This document shows positions 8,818 to 18,635 of a stretch of DNA of 64,000 nt, piece after piece. The notes beneath the pieces were generated by a model that saw only the letters and a program-made list of their open reading frames with translations, did no database searches and had not been told where the DNA came from. The stretch is from Prevotella falsenii DSM 22864 = JCM 15124 (lineage in GTDB: Bacteria; Bacteroidota; Bacteroidia; Bacteroidales; Bacteroidaceae): assembly GCF_000613945.1 (NCBI RefSeq), contig NZ_BAJY01000001.1, forward strand, positions 124,001 to 188,000, in the 5' to 3' direction. The position numbers were made by a program, and so were the translations under genes. Position 1 is the stretch's first letter, and each line of letters opens with the position of its first letter.

Positions 8818-9765
8818 TTAATCTGTTTGTTTCTTTCTCAATACTTTTCCGTCTACTTCTTCCCATTTCCGGTTAAACTCTTCTCGAGTTCGCTTCCAGC
8901 GGTTGTGGCTCCATAGGTAGTAGGCGGGAGCGTTTTTTATGTTTTCTTCAAGCATACGAAAGTAGATGTCGGTTATCTCGTATTCGGCTGCTTCGGTAGG
9001 AGTCTCGGTCATAAGCTGCATTTCGCACTCATAGTAGCCACGTTTGGGGCGTCGCATATAGCCGTAGAAGCAGATTTGATTGGTGTGTCGAACAATGCGT
9101 TCGGCACCTGTAAGCACGGGCGTATCGTGGTGAAGGAAGTCTACCCAGTGGTGTATGTTCCACCAAAGCGGTGCTTGGTCGGCAATGTATCCTACTACGA
9201 GCGACTTGCTGTTACGCTTGAAACCGATGATTTTGCGTAGCGATTCCTGCATGGGAATACAGAGAGCGTTTTGCCGTTCGCGCACGTTTTTGAACAAACG
9301 GTCTAAGGGTTCGTTCTCTAATGGGTGGTAAAGTTCGCAGCATTGCACGTGTTCGGGAATCCAATAAGGCAGCGAGGTAATCCATTCCCAATTGCAATAA
9401 TGCCCTAAATATACGGCACACGAACCGCCGTTGTTCAGTATTTCGTTGAATTTTTCCATGCCCGTGAACTTCATTCGCTTGCGTAAGGCGTCAGGCGACA
9501 TCGTCATTAGTTTGATGGTTTCTACAAGATAGTCGCAAAACCAATGGTAGAAGCCGCGCTCGATGGTATGCAATTCGGTTTCTGTCTTATCGGGAAAACT
9601 TTCTTTTAGGTTCTTCCAAATCACCTTATGGCGATATTTCACCACCTTTGCAACAAAGAAATAAAGACAGTCGGACAGTAAAAAAAGAAGACGGAATGGC
9701 AACAGCGATAGGGCGAACCAAAAGCTGTATGCCATTCCATAAAGTATTTTGTTTTTGATATTCAT
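8818..9765 (-). CDS. Lipid A biosynthesis acyltransferase (LpxL/HtrB type)
   Basis: A 315-aa inner-membrane lysophospholipid-type acyltransferase. One hydrophobic N-terminal segment (about 10-40) anchors it. The active-site box is LGHYCNWEW (about 120-128), corresponding to the HX4(D/E) motif of late acyltransferases. Later motifs include PMQESLRKI, VVGYIADQAP and the C-terminal YLWSHNRWK, which are typical of LpxL/LpxM proteins that add a secondary acyl chain to Kdo-lipid A. It lies in a minus-strand run with the LtaS-like and MsbA-like genes upstream and LicD downstream, all fitting lipid A/LPS assembly. Confidence 0.9.
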   Translation of the reverse strand: MNIKNKILYGMAYSFWFALSLLPFRLLFLLSDCLYFFVAKVVKYRHKVIWKNLKESFPDKTETELHTIERGFYHWFCDYLVETIKLMTMSPDALRKRMKFTGMEKFNEILNNGGSCAVYLGHYCNWEWITSLPYWIPEHVQCCELYHPLENEPLDRLFKNVRERQNALCIPMQESLRKIIGFKRNSKSLVVGYIADQAPLWWNIHHWVDFLHHDTPVLTGAERIVRHTNQICFYGYMRRPKRGYYECEMQLMTETPTEAAEYEITDIYFRMLEENIKNAPAYYLWSHNRWKRTREEFNRKWEEVDGKVLRKKQTD

Positions 9766-9848
9766 TCCTTTTTGTTCGTTAATGCTTCATACTATGGACA
9801 CGTTTCAACAAAAGCTTGTGCTGCACAATATACAAGTATGGTTGGTGT

Positions 9849-11822
9849 TTATTTAAGTTTGTTGTTCACCATGCGGTACATGTACTGATAGATGACAGCC
9901 TTTAACTCGCGTTCCATCTTTGCTTGTTCGGGCACTTTGCCTACGAGATTGTGCTGCATAAGCAGGTCTTTCAGACTGTACATGCCTGTTACTCGGTTGC
10001 CGTCGAACTGCATTGTGTAGCCGTTCTTCGTGTATTGATACACTCCGTTTATATAGTTGAGTGCGTAAGTCTGTTGCGGTGGTGTGTTGAGAAGGTCGCA
10101 CCCGAATGAGAGATAAGGCTTGTTGTAGCCCAAGATACCGAAGACGGTCGGCATAATGTCTGTTTGTTGTGCTATGCCGGCACGCTTTCCGGGCTTTATT
10201 TCTCCCGATGGGTCGTAGAGAATGAAGGGTGCGCTGAACTCTCCAATATCGGTTTTGTATTGTTGGTGGTTGCTTTGGTTCGTGTGGTCGCTTACCAATA
10301 TAAAGATGGTATTCTTGAACCAAGGTTGCTTTCGGGCACTTTCGAAGAAACGACCGATAGCCATATCGGTGTAACGAATGCACTTGTGGATAGGCAGCTG
10401 CCCTTCCTTGAAATGTTCTTTGTATTTGTCCGGAACGATAAAAGGGTGATGACTTGAAACCGTAAACAAAGCCGTCATGAACGGTTGCTTCATTTCGCCC
10501 ATCTTCGCGCAATAGTATTGCAGGAAAGGTTCGTCCCAAATGCCCCAGTTTCCATCGAAGTCGGAATCGCCGCCGAAGCGTTTATCCTGAGCATAATCCT
10601 GTCTGCCATAGTATTTTTGAAAGCCTATCTTATTGGCAAAAGCAAGAAATCCCATTGAACCGCGGTTGGCTCCGTGGAAGAAAGCCGTTTGGTAGCCCCA
10701 CCTTGAAAGATGTCCGGGAATGCCAGTGTAGTCGTTCATAGACGCAGGTGTAAGTATGAAAGGTTCTATGAACATCGGAATGCCACACAAAGCAGACGGC
10801 ATTCCGTCGATGCTCTTGTGTCCATTGGCATACGAATACTCAAAGACGGTGCTTTGCTCGATAAGTTTATCTATGTTTGGCGTATAACCTTTATAGCGTC
10901 CGCCTTCGAGTTGCGTGTTGTAAGCACCGATATATTCACGCCCGAAACTTTCAACAATCAGTATAACAACATTCTTTTTGTTGGCTTTTACTTTTGCATT
11001 TGGCGTGTGAATAGGATTGAAATACTTTGCAGACGCATCGAGAGAAGCGAACGTTGAAGGAACTTTAAAAATGCTTTTGCCAATGGTTCGCATCAGTGCA
11101 AAAGGCGTATTCAACACCAAAGCGCATTCAATGGGGCGTTTCACATATTCGTTGGCATTGCTAATCGTAATGGGGCGCACGCCGCTTTGCAATCCGCCAC
11201 GTGCTCCGCCCACGCAAAAAACAGCAGCAAGAGCCAACAATAGGAAATTAATTCCTGCAAACTGCCACTTCTTTTGAGGCGTATTGAAGTCGGAAGCATG
11301 GCTCTGTGGCATTCTGTAAAGTCGATACATGCCCCATACTACGACGATGAAAAGCAACACAAAATACCAATGGTTCACAACTTCTGTGGTGAAAATGCCT
11401 CCCAAGTTGTTCTCGTTGTCGAACTCTCGGAATACGCTCGTTGTGGTTCGGCGCAGCGTAAAGGGGAAATAAACGGCATCGCAAAGGTTTAAGAACAACC
11501 CAATGCCATTCACGACAACGAACAACCAACGACAAAAACGATGATAACCGTTTGTTTCTTTCAGCCAAATCGGAAACAGCATCAGCAAGATATAGAGGGC
11601 ATTGCTATACACAATGGCTGTGGTATCGAACATTAAGCCACCCCGGAACATTCTCGTCAAATGTCCAAAGTCTGACCCTTCTTTGAAGAAAGAATAGTTT
11701 TCAAGCAGATAAACCACCCGGGCAATGAAGTAAACCAAGTATGCCAACACAACATTTGCAACCAAAGAAAACATTGGTTGCAAAGTTTTTAATGCTATAT
11801 CTTTCTTATTTGACGCTGCCAT
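9849..11822 (-). CDS. LTA synthase-like membrane phospho- or sulfo-transferase (alkaline phosphatase superfamily)
   Basis: A 657-aa protein with about five transmembrane helices in residues 15-230, then a periplasmic alkaline-phosphatase-fold domain. Metal and catalytic landmarks: VVILIVESFGREYIG (Glu ligand), NGHKSIDGMPSALCGIP (the expected Thr/Ser nucleophile position is the KSIDG region), AFFHGANRG and ILVSDHT (Asp-His ligands). The arrangement is that of LtaS/OpgB/EptA-like enzymes, which move phosphoglycerol or phosphoethanolamine from phospholipids onto glycans outside the membrane. It lies 4 nt from the MsbA-like gene stop, so co-expression with lipid export is likely. True substrate unknown. 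Confidence 0.85.
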   Translation of the reverse strand: MAASNKKDIALKTLQPMFSLVANVVLAYLVYFIARVVYLLENYSFFKEGSDFGHLTRMFRGGLMFDTTAIVYSNALYILLMLFPIWLKETNGYHRFCRWLFVVVNGIGLFLNLCDAVYFPFTLRRTTTSVFREFDNENNLGGIFTTEVVNHWYFVLLFIVVVWGMYRLYRMPQSHASDFNTPQKKWQFAGINFLLLALAAVFCVGGARGGLQSGVRPITISNANEYVKRPIECALVLNTPFALMRTIGKSIFKVPSTFASLDASAKYFNPIHTPNAKVKANKKNVVILIVESFGREYIGAYNTQLEGGRYKGYTPNIDKLIEQSTVFEYSYANGHKSIDGMPSALCGIPMFIEPFILTPASMNDYTGIPGHLSRWGYQTAFFHGANRGSMGFLAFANKIGFQKYYGRQDYAQDKRFGGDSDFDGNWGIWDEPFLQYYCAKMGEMKQPFMTALFTVSSHHPFIVPDKYKEHFKEGQLPIHKCIRYTDMAIGRFFESARKQPWFKNTIFILVSDHTNQSNHQQYKTDIGEFSAPFILYDPSGEIKPGKRAGIAQQTDIMPTVFGILGYNKPYLSFGCDLLNTPPQQTYALNYINGVYQYTKNGYTMQFDGNRVTGMYSLKDLLMQHNLVGKVPEQAKMERELKAVIYQYMYRMVNNKLK

Positions 11823-11826
11823 TGAA

Positions 11827-13686
11827 TTATATTTCTTGCATATCGTGTAGCTTCTTGTAATATCCGTTGAGCTGCATTAACTCGTCGTGTGTACCTCTTT
11901 CCACGATTTCCCCTTCGTGCATAACGCATATTTCGTCGGAATTCTTAATGGTTGAAAGGCGGTGTGCCACAGCTATTGTTGTGCGTGTCTTCATTAATTT
12001 GTAGAGCGCATCTTGCACCAAACGTTCACTTTCGGTGTCGAGAGCCGACGTTGCCTCATCAAGAATAAGGATAGGAGGGTTCTTTAAGATAGCGCGTGCA
12101 ATGCTGACACGTTGCCTTTGCCCTCCGGAAAGTCTGCTGCCACGGTCGCCAATGTTTGTTTCGTAACCTTTTTCTGTCTGCGAAATAAAGTCGTGGGCGT
12201 TTGCAATCTTCGCAGCTTCAACGATTCCGTTATCGTCTGAAGTTACTCCGAAGGTGATATTGTTTTTAAATGTATCGTTAAAAAGAATAGCTTCTTGGTT
12301 CACATTGCCGATAAGATGACGCAAATCGTGCAGCCCAAGTTCTTTTATATTGATGCCGTCAATCAGTATTTCACCTTCTTGCACATCATAATAGCGAGGG
12401 ATAAGGTCAAGCAATGTAGACTTTCCGCTACCGCTTTGCCCCACAAGAGCTATCGTTTTGCCTTTCGGAATAATCAAATTAATGTTACGCAAAACCCACT
12501 TTGGCTCTGTTGTGCCATCTTCTTTTGTAATCGTATCGTATGCAAAACTGACGTTACGGAACTCTATTTGGTGGTTGAAAGCCTCGATATGCTTGGGTTG
12601 TTCCACTTCTTTAATGGTGTTTTCTGCCATCAATATCTTGTCAATTCGCTCCATCGAAGCCAATCCTTTTGCGATGTTATAGCCCGCTTTTGATATTTCT
12701 TTCAGCGGATTGAGAATGCTATACAGAATAACAAGATAATAAATAAAGGTTGGACCGCTTATGACAGGCGACTCTCCCAATACCAGCGTACCGCCAAACC
12801 ACAGCACAACGATAATCATTATCGTGCCAAGAAATTCGCTCATAGGGTGCGCCATCTGCTGTCGAATGTTCACACGCATAATGTCGTTGCGGTACATAGA
12901 GTTTATTTTATGAAACCTTTGGTTCATTATGCCCTCCGCACAGAACGCCTTAATGATGCGCAAGCCGCCCAAAGTCTCTTCCACCTGACTCATTGTATCG
13001 CTCCAAAGAGCTTGTGCCGTAATGCTGCTCTGCTTTAATTTCCTGCCCACAATGCCCATAAACGAAGCAAAGAGCGGAACAAAAAGCAAGGTGAAAAGCG
13101 TCAATTGCCACGAAATAACCATCAAAGTAATGAAGTAAATCAATACAAGGATTGGATTTTTAAACAGCAAATCGAGCGAAGACATTACGGAAGTGTCTAC
13201 TTCCTGCACATCGCCGCTCATTCTTGCAATAATGTCTCCCTTTCGTTCTTCGCTGAAAAAGCCAAGAGAAAGCGATGTTATCTTTTGGTAAAGCTGATTG
13301 CGAATATCGCGAACGACACCCGTTCTGACCGGAATAATGGAAGCCGACGACAGGAAATAGGCACCTGTTTTCAGGAATGTCATAAAGCCCATTATCAAAC
13401 CGATGATAAGCAATGTTGTCGTTGGGCCCTTATCTGCGATGAACATCTGCGTGTAATAGTCGGCATTGTTTGCCAAAACATCTTTAAAAGAGCCGTCGCT
13501 CCATGCCATTACTTGCGTTGCTTTCACGCCCGTGTCTACTTTGAACAGTATTTGGAGCAACGGAATGAGTGCTGCAAACGAGAAGATGTTAAGCAAAGCA
13601 GAGAGGATATTGAAGGTAACCGACCCGATAAGATATTTCTTATAAGGTGGAACAAACCTGCGCAATATTTGGAGAAATTCTTTCAT
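11827..13686 (-). CDS. MsbA-like ABC exporter (fused permease-ATPase)
   Basis: A 619-aa half-transporter. Six transmembrane helices fill residues about 20-340; the nucleotide-binding domain follows with Walker A GQSGSGKST (about 415), the signature LSGGQRQR (about 525), Walker B ILILDEATSALD (about 545) and the H-loop AVAHRLSTI. It has the architecture of MsbA/lipid flippases. Its place directly upstream of the LtaS-like, acyltransferase and LicD genes supports a lipid A/LPS-precursor flipping role, although Bacteroidota have several paralogues of this kind. miaB lies 39 nt upstream on the same strand. Confidence 0.88.
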   Translation of the reverse strand: MKEFLQILRRFVPPYKKYLIGSVTFNILSALLNIFSFAALIPLLQILFKVDTGVKATQVMAWSDGSFKDVLANNADYYTQMFIADKGPTTTLLIIGLIMGFMTFLKTGAYFLSSASIIPVRTGVVRDIRNQLYQKITSLSLGFFSEERKGDIIARMSGDVQEVDTSVMSSLDLLFKNPILVLIYFITLMVISWQLTLFTLLFVPLFASFMGIVGRKLKQSSITAQALWSDTMSQVEETLGGLRIIKAFCAEGIMNQRFHKINSMYRNDIMRVNIRQQMAHPMSEFLGTIMIIVVLWFGGTLVLGESPVISGPTFIYYLVILYSILNPLKEISKAGYNIAKGLASMERIDKILMAENTIKEVEQPKHIEAFNHQIEFRNVSFAYDTITKEDGTTEPKWVLRNINLIIPKGKTIALVGQSGSGKSTLLDLIPRYYDVQEGEILIDGINIKELGLHDLRHLIGNVNQEAILFNDTFKNNITFGVTSDDNGIVEAAKIANAHDFISQTEKGYETNIGDRGSRLSGGQRQRVSIARAILKNPPILILDEATSALDTESERLVQDALYKLMKTRTTIAVAHRLSTIKNSDEICVMHEGEIVERGTHDELMQLNGYYKKLHDMQEI

Positions 13687-13725
13687 AACTTACAAAGTTA
13701 TACGTTTCTGTTAAGACTTGCAACT

Positions 13726-15057
13726 TTATTCCACTACTTCTCCGATGAGCGTGGCAGAGCTTGAGCCTGTTATGCGCACTCGCACGGTGTCGCCTATATG
13801 GTGGTTGCCGCGTGGAATGATGACGGCTTTGTTTTGCTCGGTGCGTCCCATAAGTTGCTCGCGGCTACGTTTGCTGAAGCGTTCTATCAGCACATCGAAC
13901 TCCTTTCCTTCGTCTTTCTTGTTCTGAATAGCCGAAATCTCGGTCTGAAGTTTTATGAGTTCATTCAGACGGCGTACCTTTTCTTCTTCCGAAATGTTGT
14001 CGGGCAAATGCTTTGCTGCGTAAGTTCCGGGACGTTCTGAATATTTAAACATGAAGGCGGAGTCGAACCGGCATTCACGAACCAACGAAAGTGTAAGCTC
14101 TTGGTCTTCCAACGTCTCGTTGTGGTAGCCCACAAAGATGTCGGTTGTGAGTCCGCAGTTCGGAATAATCCGGCGAATGGCTGCCACTTTCTCCAAGTAG
14201 TCTTCGCGAGTGTACTTGCGGTTCATGTTCTTCAGCACGGTGTTGCTGCCGCTTTGTGCAGGGAAGTGGATATGGTTGCAAAGGTTTGGCTCGTCGGCTA
14301 CTGCATGCAGAATATCCTCCGTCATATCTTCGGGGTTGGAAGTAGAGAAGCGCACACGCATGTCGGGCACGCTTTGTGCCACTTTGCGCAACAGTTCGGC
14401 AAACGATGTTCCGTTTTCCGGACGTTTTCCGTTGGGCAACAGTCCGTAGGAATTTACGTTCTGACCTAACAGCGTAACCTCCTTGAAGCCTCTGTCGTGC
14501 AAGTCTTTCACCTCGCGCAATATGCTTTCCACGTCGCGCGAACGTTCTCTGCCTCGTGTAAACGGCACGATGCAGTAGTGGCAGAAGTTGTTGCAGCCGC
14601 GCATAATACTTACAAAGCCCGACACCCGGTTACCGCCGATGCGCTGTGGCACTATGTCGCGGTAGGTTTCGGTGGTAGAAAGGTCTACGTCCATTGCGCT
14701 GTACCCGTTTTCGCAACGTGCTATCATTTCGGGCAAGTTGAGATACGAGTCGGGACCGCATACGAGATTGGCATAATGATTGTCGATTAAGTCTTTGCGT
14801 ACACGTTCTGCCATGCAGCCCAATACACCGAGAATAACCTTTCTACCCTTTCTTTTTTCGGCGTAAAGGGTTTCCAAACGGTTGTAAATCTTGGTTTCTG
14901 CATTTTCTCGTATCGAACAAGTATTAAGGAAAATAGCGTCAGCCTCGTCCTCATTCTCGCACACATCGTATCCTGCCATCTTCATAACGGAAGCAACAAC
15001 TTCCGAGTCTGCCACGTTCATTTGGCAGCCGTATGTCTCTATATAGAGTTTTTTCAT
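13726..15057 (-). CDS. miaB: tRNA-2-methylthio-N6-dimethylallyladenosine synthase
   Basis: Radical-SAM methylthiotransferase that converts i6A37 to ms2i6A37 in tRNAs reading UNN codons. The N-terminal UPF0004 domain starts MKKLYIETYGCQMN with the first cluster cysteines (C12 here, CSIREN, GCMAERV). The radical-SAM cluster is NFCHYCIVPFTRGRE (about 155-169), and a TRAM domain ends the protein. At 443 aa the length is right. I move the start to MKKLY because the longer frame would begin inside the -7 box at 15085-15092. Confidence 0.95.
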   Translation of the reverse strand: MKKLYIETYGCQMNVADSEVVASVMKMAGYDVCENEDEADAIFLNTCSIRENAETKIYNRLETLYAEKRKGRKVILGVLGCMAERVRKDLIDNHYANLVCGPDSYLNLPEMIARCENGYSAMDVDLSTTETYRDIVPQRIGGNRVSGFVSIMRGCNNFCHYCIVPFTRGRERSRDVESILREVKDLHDRGFKEVTLLGQNVNSYGLLPNGKRPENGTSFAELLRKVAQSVPDMRVRFSTSNPEDMTEDILHAVADEPNLCNHIHFPAQSGSNTVLKNMNRKYTREDYLEKVAAIRRIIPNCGLTTDIFVGYHNETLEDQELTLSLVRECRFDSAFMFKYSERPGTYAAKHLPDNISEEEKVRRLNELIKLQTEISAIQNKKDEGKEFDVLIERFSKRSREQLMGRTEQNKAVIIPRGNHHIGDTVRVRITGSSSATLIGEVVE

Positions 15058-15084
15058 TAACTTTTCCTTGTTTTTGTCAGCGTG

Positions 15085-15092
15085 CAAAGGTA
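15085..15092 (-). promoter_or_regulatory. -7 box of miaB
   Basis: The minus strand reads TACCTTTG 28 nt before the miaB start, followed by GCACG as often seen at transcription starts in this phylum. Confidence 0.65.
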
Positions 15093-15184
15093 CGTATTTG
15101 TTGGCAGAATAGCAAGTATTTACACATTACTTATTATAGTATAAACCTTAAAAACATCCTGCAAAGTAGATGCTCGGAAAAATA

Positions 15185-15262
15185 TAACATCATATTCTCG
15201 CAAATATGACGTCATTTTATGTCAAATATGACATCATATTTTGGGAAATATGACGTCATATC
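15185..15262. repeat. 22-bp-period array with TGACGTCA palindromes
   Basis: Four units at 15185, 15207, 15229 and 15251, exactly 22 bp apart. The core is AAATATGACGTCAT; two units hold the perfect palindrome TGACGTCA, one is TGACATCA and the first is degenerate (TAACATCA). The same family recurs at 35867. It sits between miaB and lctP. Confidence 0.9.
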
Positions 15263-15358
15263 CGAAAAAGACTGATGTCAGTTTCTTTGCCGTGTTGTTG
15301 AGTCGGCGTGTATAATGCGTTTCCCTTTGTACAAAATTCTGTGTCGTTGCGGTGCGCA

Positions 15359-16905
15359 TCAAACAGCCAGAAGCACCATCAATCCTCCTACTGCGATGTA
15401 GAGAAGAGCGTACGGAAGGGCTGCCTTCAAAATCTCGCCGTCGCGTCCCTGCATATCGCAGGCAGCTGTTGCAATGGCTATGCTCTGCGGCGAAATCATC
15501 TTGCCACCCGTTGCTCCCGTGGTGTTTGCTGCCACAAGCCAGTCCGAATTGCCGTAATTCAGCTGGTGGGCAACGTTGGCTTGCAGTTTGGCAAACAAGA
15601 TGTTGGACGATGTATCGCTACCTGTTACAAACGTTCCGATAGCCCCGATGAGCGGAGCAAATACAGGATAGAGCTGCCCCGTAACCGCTGCGAGGCTGAA
15701 GCAATGACTACTATCATGCCCGCGTAGTTCATTACCGATGCCAAAGAAACCAAACTGATAATGGTAATAACGGTTTTGCGCAGGTTTACCGTAGTACGAG
15801 CCAAGATAACCAAAAGCCGGCGAGGCGTTAAACCTTGTATCAGTCCGCCGATTACGGTTCCCAAGAGCAGCATTAGTCCTGCATTGCTAATCCAACCGAA
15901 GTTGAAAGTTGTGCCGTCAGCGTAGATTGGCAACGCCACACGCGATACAAGGTGCGACTTCAGGAAGCTGTTGATGTCGGGAAACAGTGGACCCGACAGC
16001 AAAATAAACAGCAATATGAAGAGGTAAACGCTCCACGCACGGAAGGTTTCGCCCGCCGTGTAGTGCTTCACGTTGCTGTTATCCTTCTTCGGTGCAAAGA
16101 GTTTGCTGTAAAGCAACAAGGCGACGATGGCTGCCACACTGCCGATAATGGCAGGTGTTTCGGCTCCAAGGAACATCGCAACAACATATTGCGTAGCAAA
16201 CGAAATGCTACCTACCCACAAAGAAATAAGCAAATTGCGAACGATGGCACTGCGGCTGCGGTTGGTAAGCGTGAGAATGATGAAAGGCAAGATTACGAAC
16301 AACGGCGAAAGCTGAACCACACAGTAAGTGGAAACCTCGCATATGAGTTCGGGCGAAGCCACGCCTCCTGCCGCCACCTCGTTGCAAAGTGTAATCACAG
16401 GCACACCCACAGCACCAAATCCCGTAGGCACAGTGTTGGCTATCAGTGCCACAAGAGCTGAGAACACAGGCTTGTAGCCCAACGAAATAAGGATAGCTGC
16501 CGGAATGGCAACGGCTGTTCCGAAACCTGCCATACCTTCGAGCAGTCCGCCAAAGCCCCACACCAACATAAGCACCGTTATGCCCTTGTCGTCGGAAAAA
16601 GACGTAAACTGGTTCTTTATTACTTCAATTTCCTTACTCTCCACCAGCACATTGTAACTGAAAATCGCCATCAAGATGATGATGAGAATAGGGAACACGG
16701 CTTTCAGCACGCCTTCCACGACAGCCCACCCCACACCTACAAGCGTGAAGTCTTTCGGCACAAAGCCCATAGCGGGCGCAACGAAAAGTGCCAGCGCAAT
16801 GGTAACAAGCAACGTAAGGAATGCACTCTTGTGTCCTGCCATCTTCAAACCTAACATCAGAACGAAGAGCAAAACAATCGGGATAATCGCAACAATCGCA
16901 CTCAT
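15359..16905 (-). CDS. lctP: L-lactate permease, frameshifted
   Basis: LctP/LldP-family lactate:proton symporter of about 515 aa with around 12-14 membrane helices. Recognisable pieces are LLEGMAGFGTAVAIP (about 121-135), ANTVPTGFGAVGVPV, and near the end FVTGSDTSSNILFAKLQ-type sequence running into TTGATGGKMISPQSIA, all hallmarks of the family. The frame breaks at about 15692: one base is missing between ASA and AAVTG on the coding strand, splitting it into a 426-codon part and a short C-terminal part. Otherwise it is complete. A foldable leader element lies exactly 43 nt upstream. Confidence 0.88.
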
Positions 16906-16948
16906 AATCTATATTCTAAAAGTCTGTTTTATGTGTTGATAATTATTC

Positions 16949-17144
16949 AACCCCAATCTGTCATTAGGACGCATTTGCTTATATTTGTTATACCGTCATG
17001 CTTCCTTACCGGTTTCGTCCGCTTGCCGGCATCTGCGCAGCCGTTACATCTCGCCGTAGCCCGCTACGCCTTCGATGAAATGCCGGCACAGCTGTTCGAC
17101 AATCGAACAAAACCGGTCAAGGACGCTAATGTCCGATTGGGGTT
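16949..17144 (-). ncRNA. Candidate structured 5' leader RNA of lctP (copy 1)
   Basis: A 196-bp element about 85% identical by eye to 29025-29221. Read on the minus strand, the ends pair (AACCCCAAUC with GAUUGGGGUU, then CAUUA with UAAUG). Inside, ACCGGUUU pairs with AAACCGGU, GCCGGCAU with AUGCCGGC, CGUAGC with GCUACG, and UGUUCGA with UCGAACA. It ends 43 nt before the lctP start, and a TATCTTTG -7 box lies 10 nt before its 5' end, so the transcript should begin at the element. This suggests a cis-acting leader; a MITE with terminal inverted repeats is the alternative. Confidence 0.6.
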
Positions 17145-17154
17145 AAAATTGCTA

Positions 17155-17162
17155 CAAAGATA
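17155..17162 (-). promoter_or_regulatory. -7 box upstream of the lctP leader
   Basis: Minus strand TATCTTTG. Transcription would start about at the beginning of the leader element. No convincing -33 TTTG at the usual distance. Confidence 0.55.
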
Positions 17163-17344
17163 GCTTTTTTACACACAAATTGCATAGAATTAATGTTAAA
17201 ATATAGATAAAACAATTGTTTTTTCAGTTTCAACCGCCACTGTTGTTTCTGTGTAAGTGCATTTGAATTGGCTTTTCAGTGAGCCAAAAATATGTTATAG
17301 AAACAAAACCACGAGGAACTACTTTCGGTTTTTAAAACTTTTAT

Positions 17345-17352
17345 TACCTTTG
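17345..17352 (+). promoter_or_regulatory. -7 box for the gene at 17383
   Basis: TACCTTTG, 30 nt before the ATG; the upstream sequence has only a weak TTTC at the -33 position. Confidence 0.5.
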
Positions 17353-17382
17353 TCGTAAGTTTATGCTTTTACAGATAGAGTT

Positions 17383-17772
17383 ATGATACGACAGGATTAT
17401 TTCATTCGATTGATAGAAGAATTTGCAGCTGCGCTTGCCGATATGATGAAGAAAAAAGAAGACGAGCGCGACGACAACTTAAAGGATTTGTATCGCCAAT
17501 ATGTTGGCGACTACACCCTTTTGCGCAATATGAGCATAGAAGAACTGCTCGAATACGCAGCAAACGAATGGGACGACAGCGAAAGAACAGACCGACTGGA
17601 AATGCTTGCCGAACTATTATATGCCGAAGGTAGCTATAAAACCAATCCTTTGCGCAATATGTTGCTCGAAAAAGCCTATTTGCTGTTCTCTTACGTGGAC
17701 GAAAGACAAAGCGTTTATTCGATTGAAAGAAAGGTGAAAATAAAGAAGTTGCACAGCATTCTCAAGGAATAG
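17383..17772 (+). CDS. Conserved hypothetical protein, helical (DUF6483-like)
   Basis: A 129-aa soluble, charged and mostly helical protein. The beginning IRQDYFIRLIEEFAAALADMM resembles the small proteins annotated DUF6483, whose function is unknown; this is from memory and not certain. No signal peptide, no membrane helix, no cysteine motif. The ABC ATPase gene follows 30 nt later on the same strand, so the two probably share a transcript from the -7 box at 17345. Confidence 0.6.
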   Translation: MIRQDYFIRLIEEFAAALADMMKKKEDERDDNLKDLYRQYVGDYTLLRNMSIEELLEYAANEWDDSERTDRLEMLAELLYAEGSYKTNPLRNMLLEKAYLLFSYVDERQSVYSIERKVKIKKLHSILKE

Positions 17773-17802
17773 GTAAGCCAATCGTAAAACCATCTCGACG
17801 CA

Positions 17803-18510
17803 ATGAAGATAACATTGGAACAGCTATCGGTAGGCTACAAGGGCTTTCCGCCCGTAGTTACCGACATCGACGTAGAAATAAAAAGTGGCGAGCTTACCTG
17901 TCTGATAGGTTCGAACGGCATCGGCAAGTCTACCTTGCTGAAGACTTTGACGGGCTTTCTGTCCAAACTCGGCGGACGGCTGTTGCTCGATGGGCGCGAC
18001 ATCGACTTGCTTTCGCAACACGAACGGGCAAAATACATCAGCATTGTGCTTACCTACAAAACCGATGTGCAGAACCTTAGCGTAACCGAAATGGTGGGAA
18101 TGGGGCGTATGCCCTACACCGGATTTTGGGGAAAGCTCAACGCCGACGACCGGAAAATTGTGGCTGAAGCCATCAATATGGTGGGTATCGACCATCTGAA
18201 AGAGAGAATGGTGCAGACATTGTCCGACGGCGAGCGACAGAAAGTAATGATTGCAAGAGCGTTGGCACAGCAAACGCCCATCATCTTGTTAGACGAACCC
18301 ACGTCGTTCTTGGACTTTCCGTCGAAGGTAGAGATGTTGCAACTGCTCCATCGCTTGGCAAAAGAAACCGACAAGGTGGTGTTTCTTTCCACACACGACT
18401 TGGAATTGGCTCTCCGCATTGCCGATTTGTTGGTAGAATTAGACAAGAACGGGCTGCACGTAGTGCCTGCCGAGAAAGTGAAAAACGAAATAAGCAGGCT
18501 GTTGGAATAG
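17803..18510 (+). CDS. ABC transporter ATP-binding protein (FecE/BtuD-like)
   Basis: A 235-aa ATPase subunit with Walker A GSNGIGKST (about 38-46), the signature LSDGERQK (about 140), Walker B IILLDEPTSFLD (about 160-171) and the H-loop STHDLELAL. The Q-loop region and the lead SVTEMVGMGRMPYTG are typical of iron-siderophore/haem/cobalamin importers. No permease or binding-protein gene is next to it, so the partner subunits must be encoded elsewhere. A terminator follows, so it ends its operon. Confidence 0.85.
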   Translation: MKITLEQLSVGYKGFPPVVTDIDVEIKSGELTCLIGSNGIGKSTLLKTLTGFLSKLGGRLLLDGRDIDLLSQHERAKYISIVLTYKTDVQNLSVTEMVGMGRMPYTGFWGKLNADDRKIVAEAINMVGIDHLKERMVQTLSDGERQKVMIARALAQQTPIILLDEPTSFLDFPSKVEMLQLLHRLAKETDKVVFLSTHDLELALRIADLLVELDKNGLHVVPAEKVKNEISRLLE

Positions 18511-18550
18511 CCTTGCAGAAACGCCGACAGCGCATTATCGCTGTACGATG

Positions 18551-18586
18551 AAGGTTGGATTATTCGTTCGGATACCAACCTTTTTT
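18551..18586 (+). terminator. Terminator after the ABC ATPase gene
   Basis: AAGGTTGG pairs with CCAACCTT across a 16-nt loop, followed by TTTT. Confidence 0.65.
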
Positions 18587-18635
18587 CGGTTATTTGCGTA
18601 CACAGCCGAATTTTCAACACATAGAGAAATATTTA

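Noticed and set aside
16949..17144. Calling the element a known riboswitch (for example a cofactor-type for pdxS)
   Set aside because: I do not recognise its stems as any named riboswitch, and the same element precedes a lactate permease, so no ligand is assigned.
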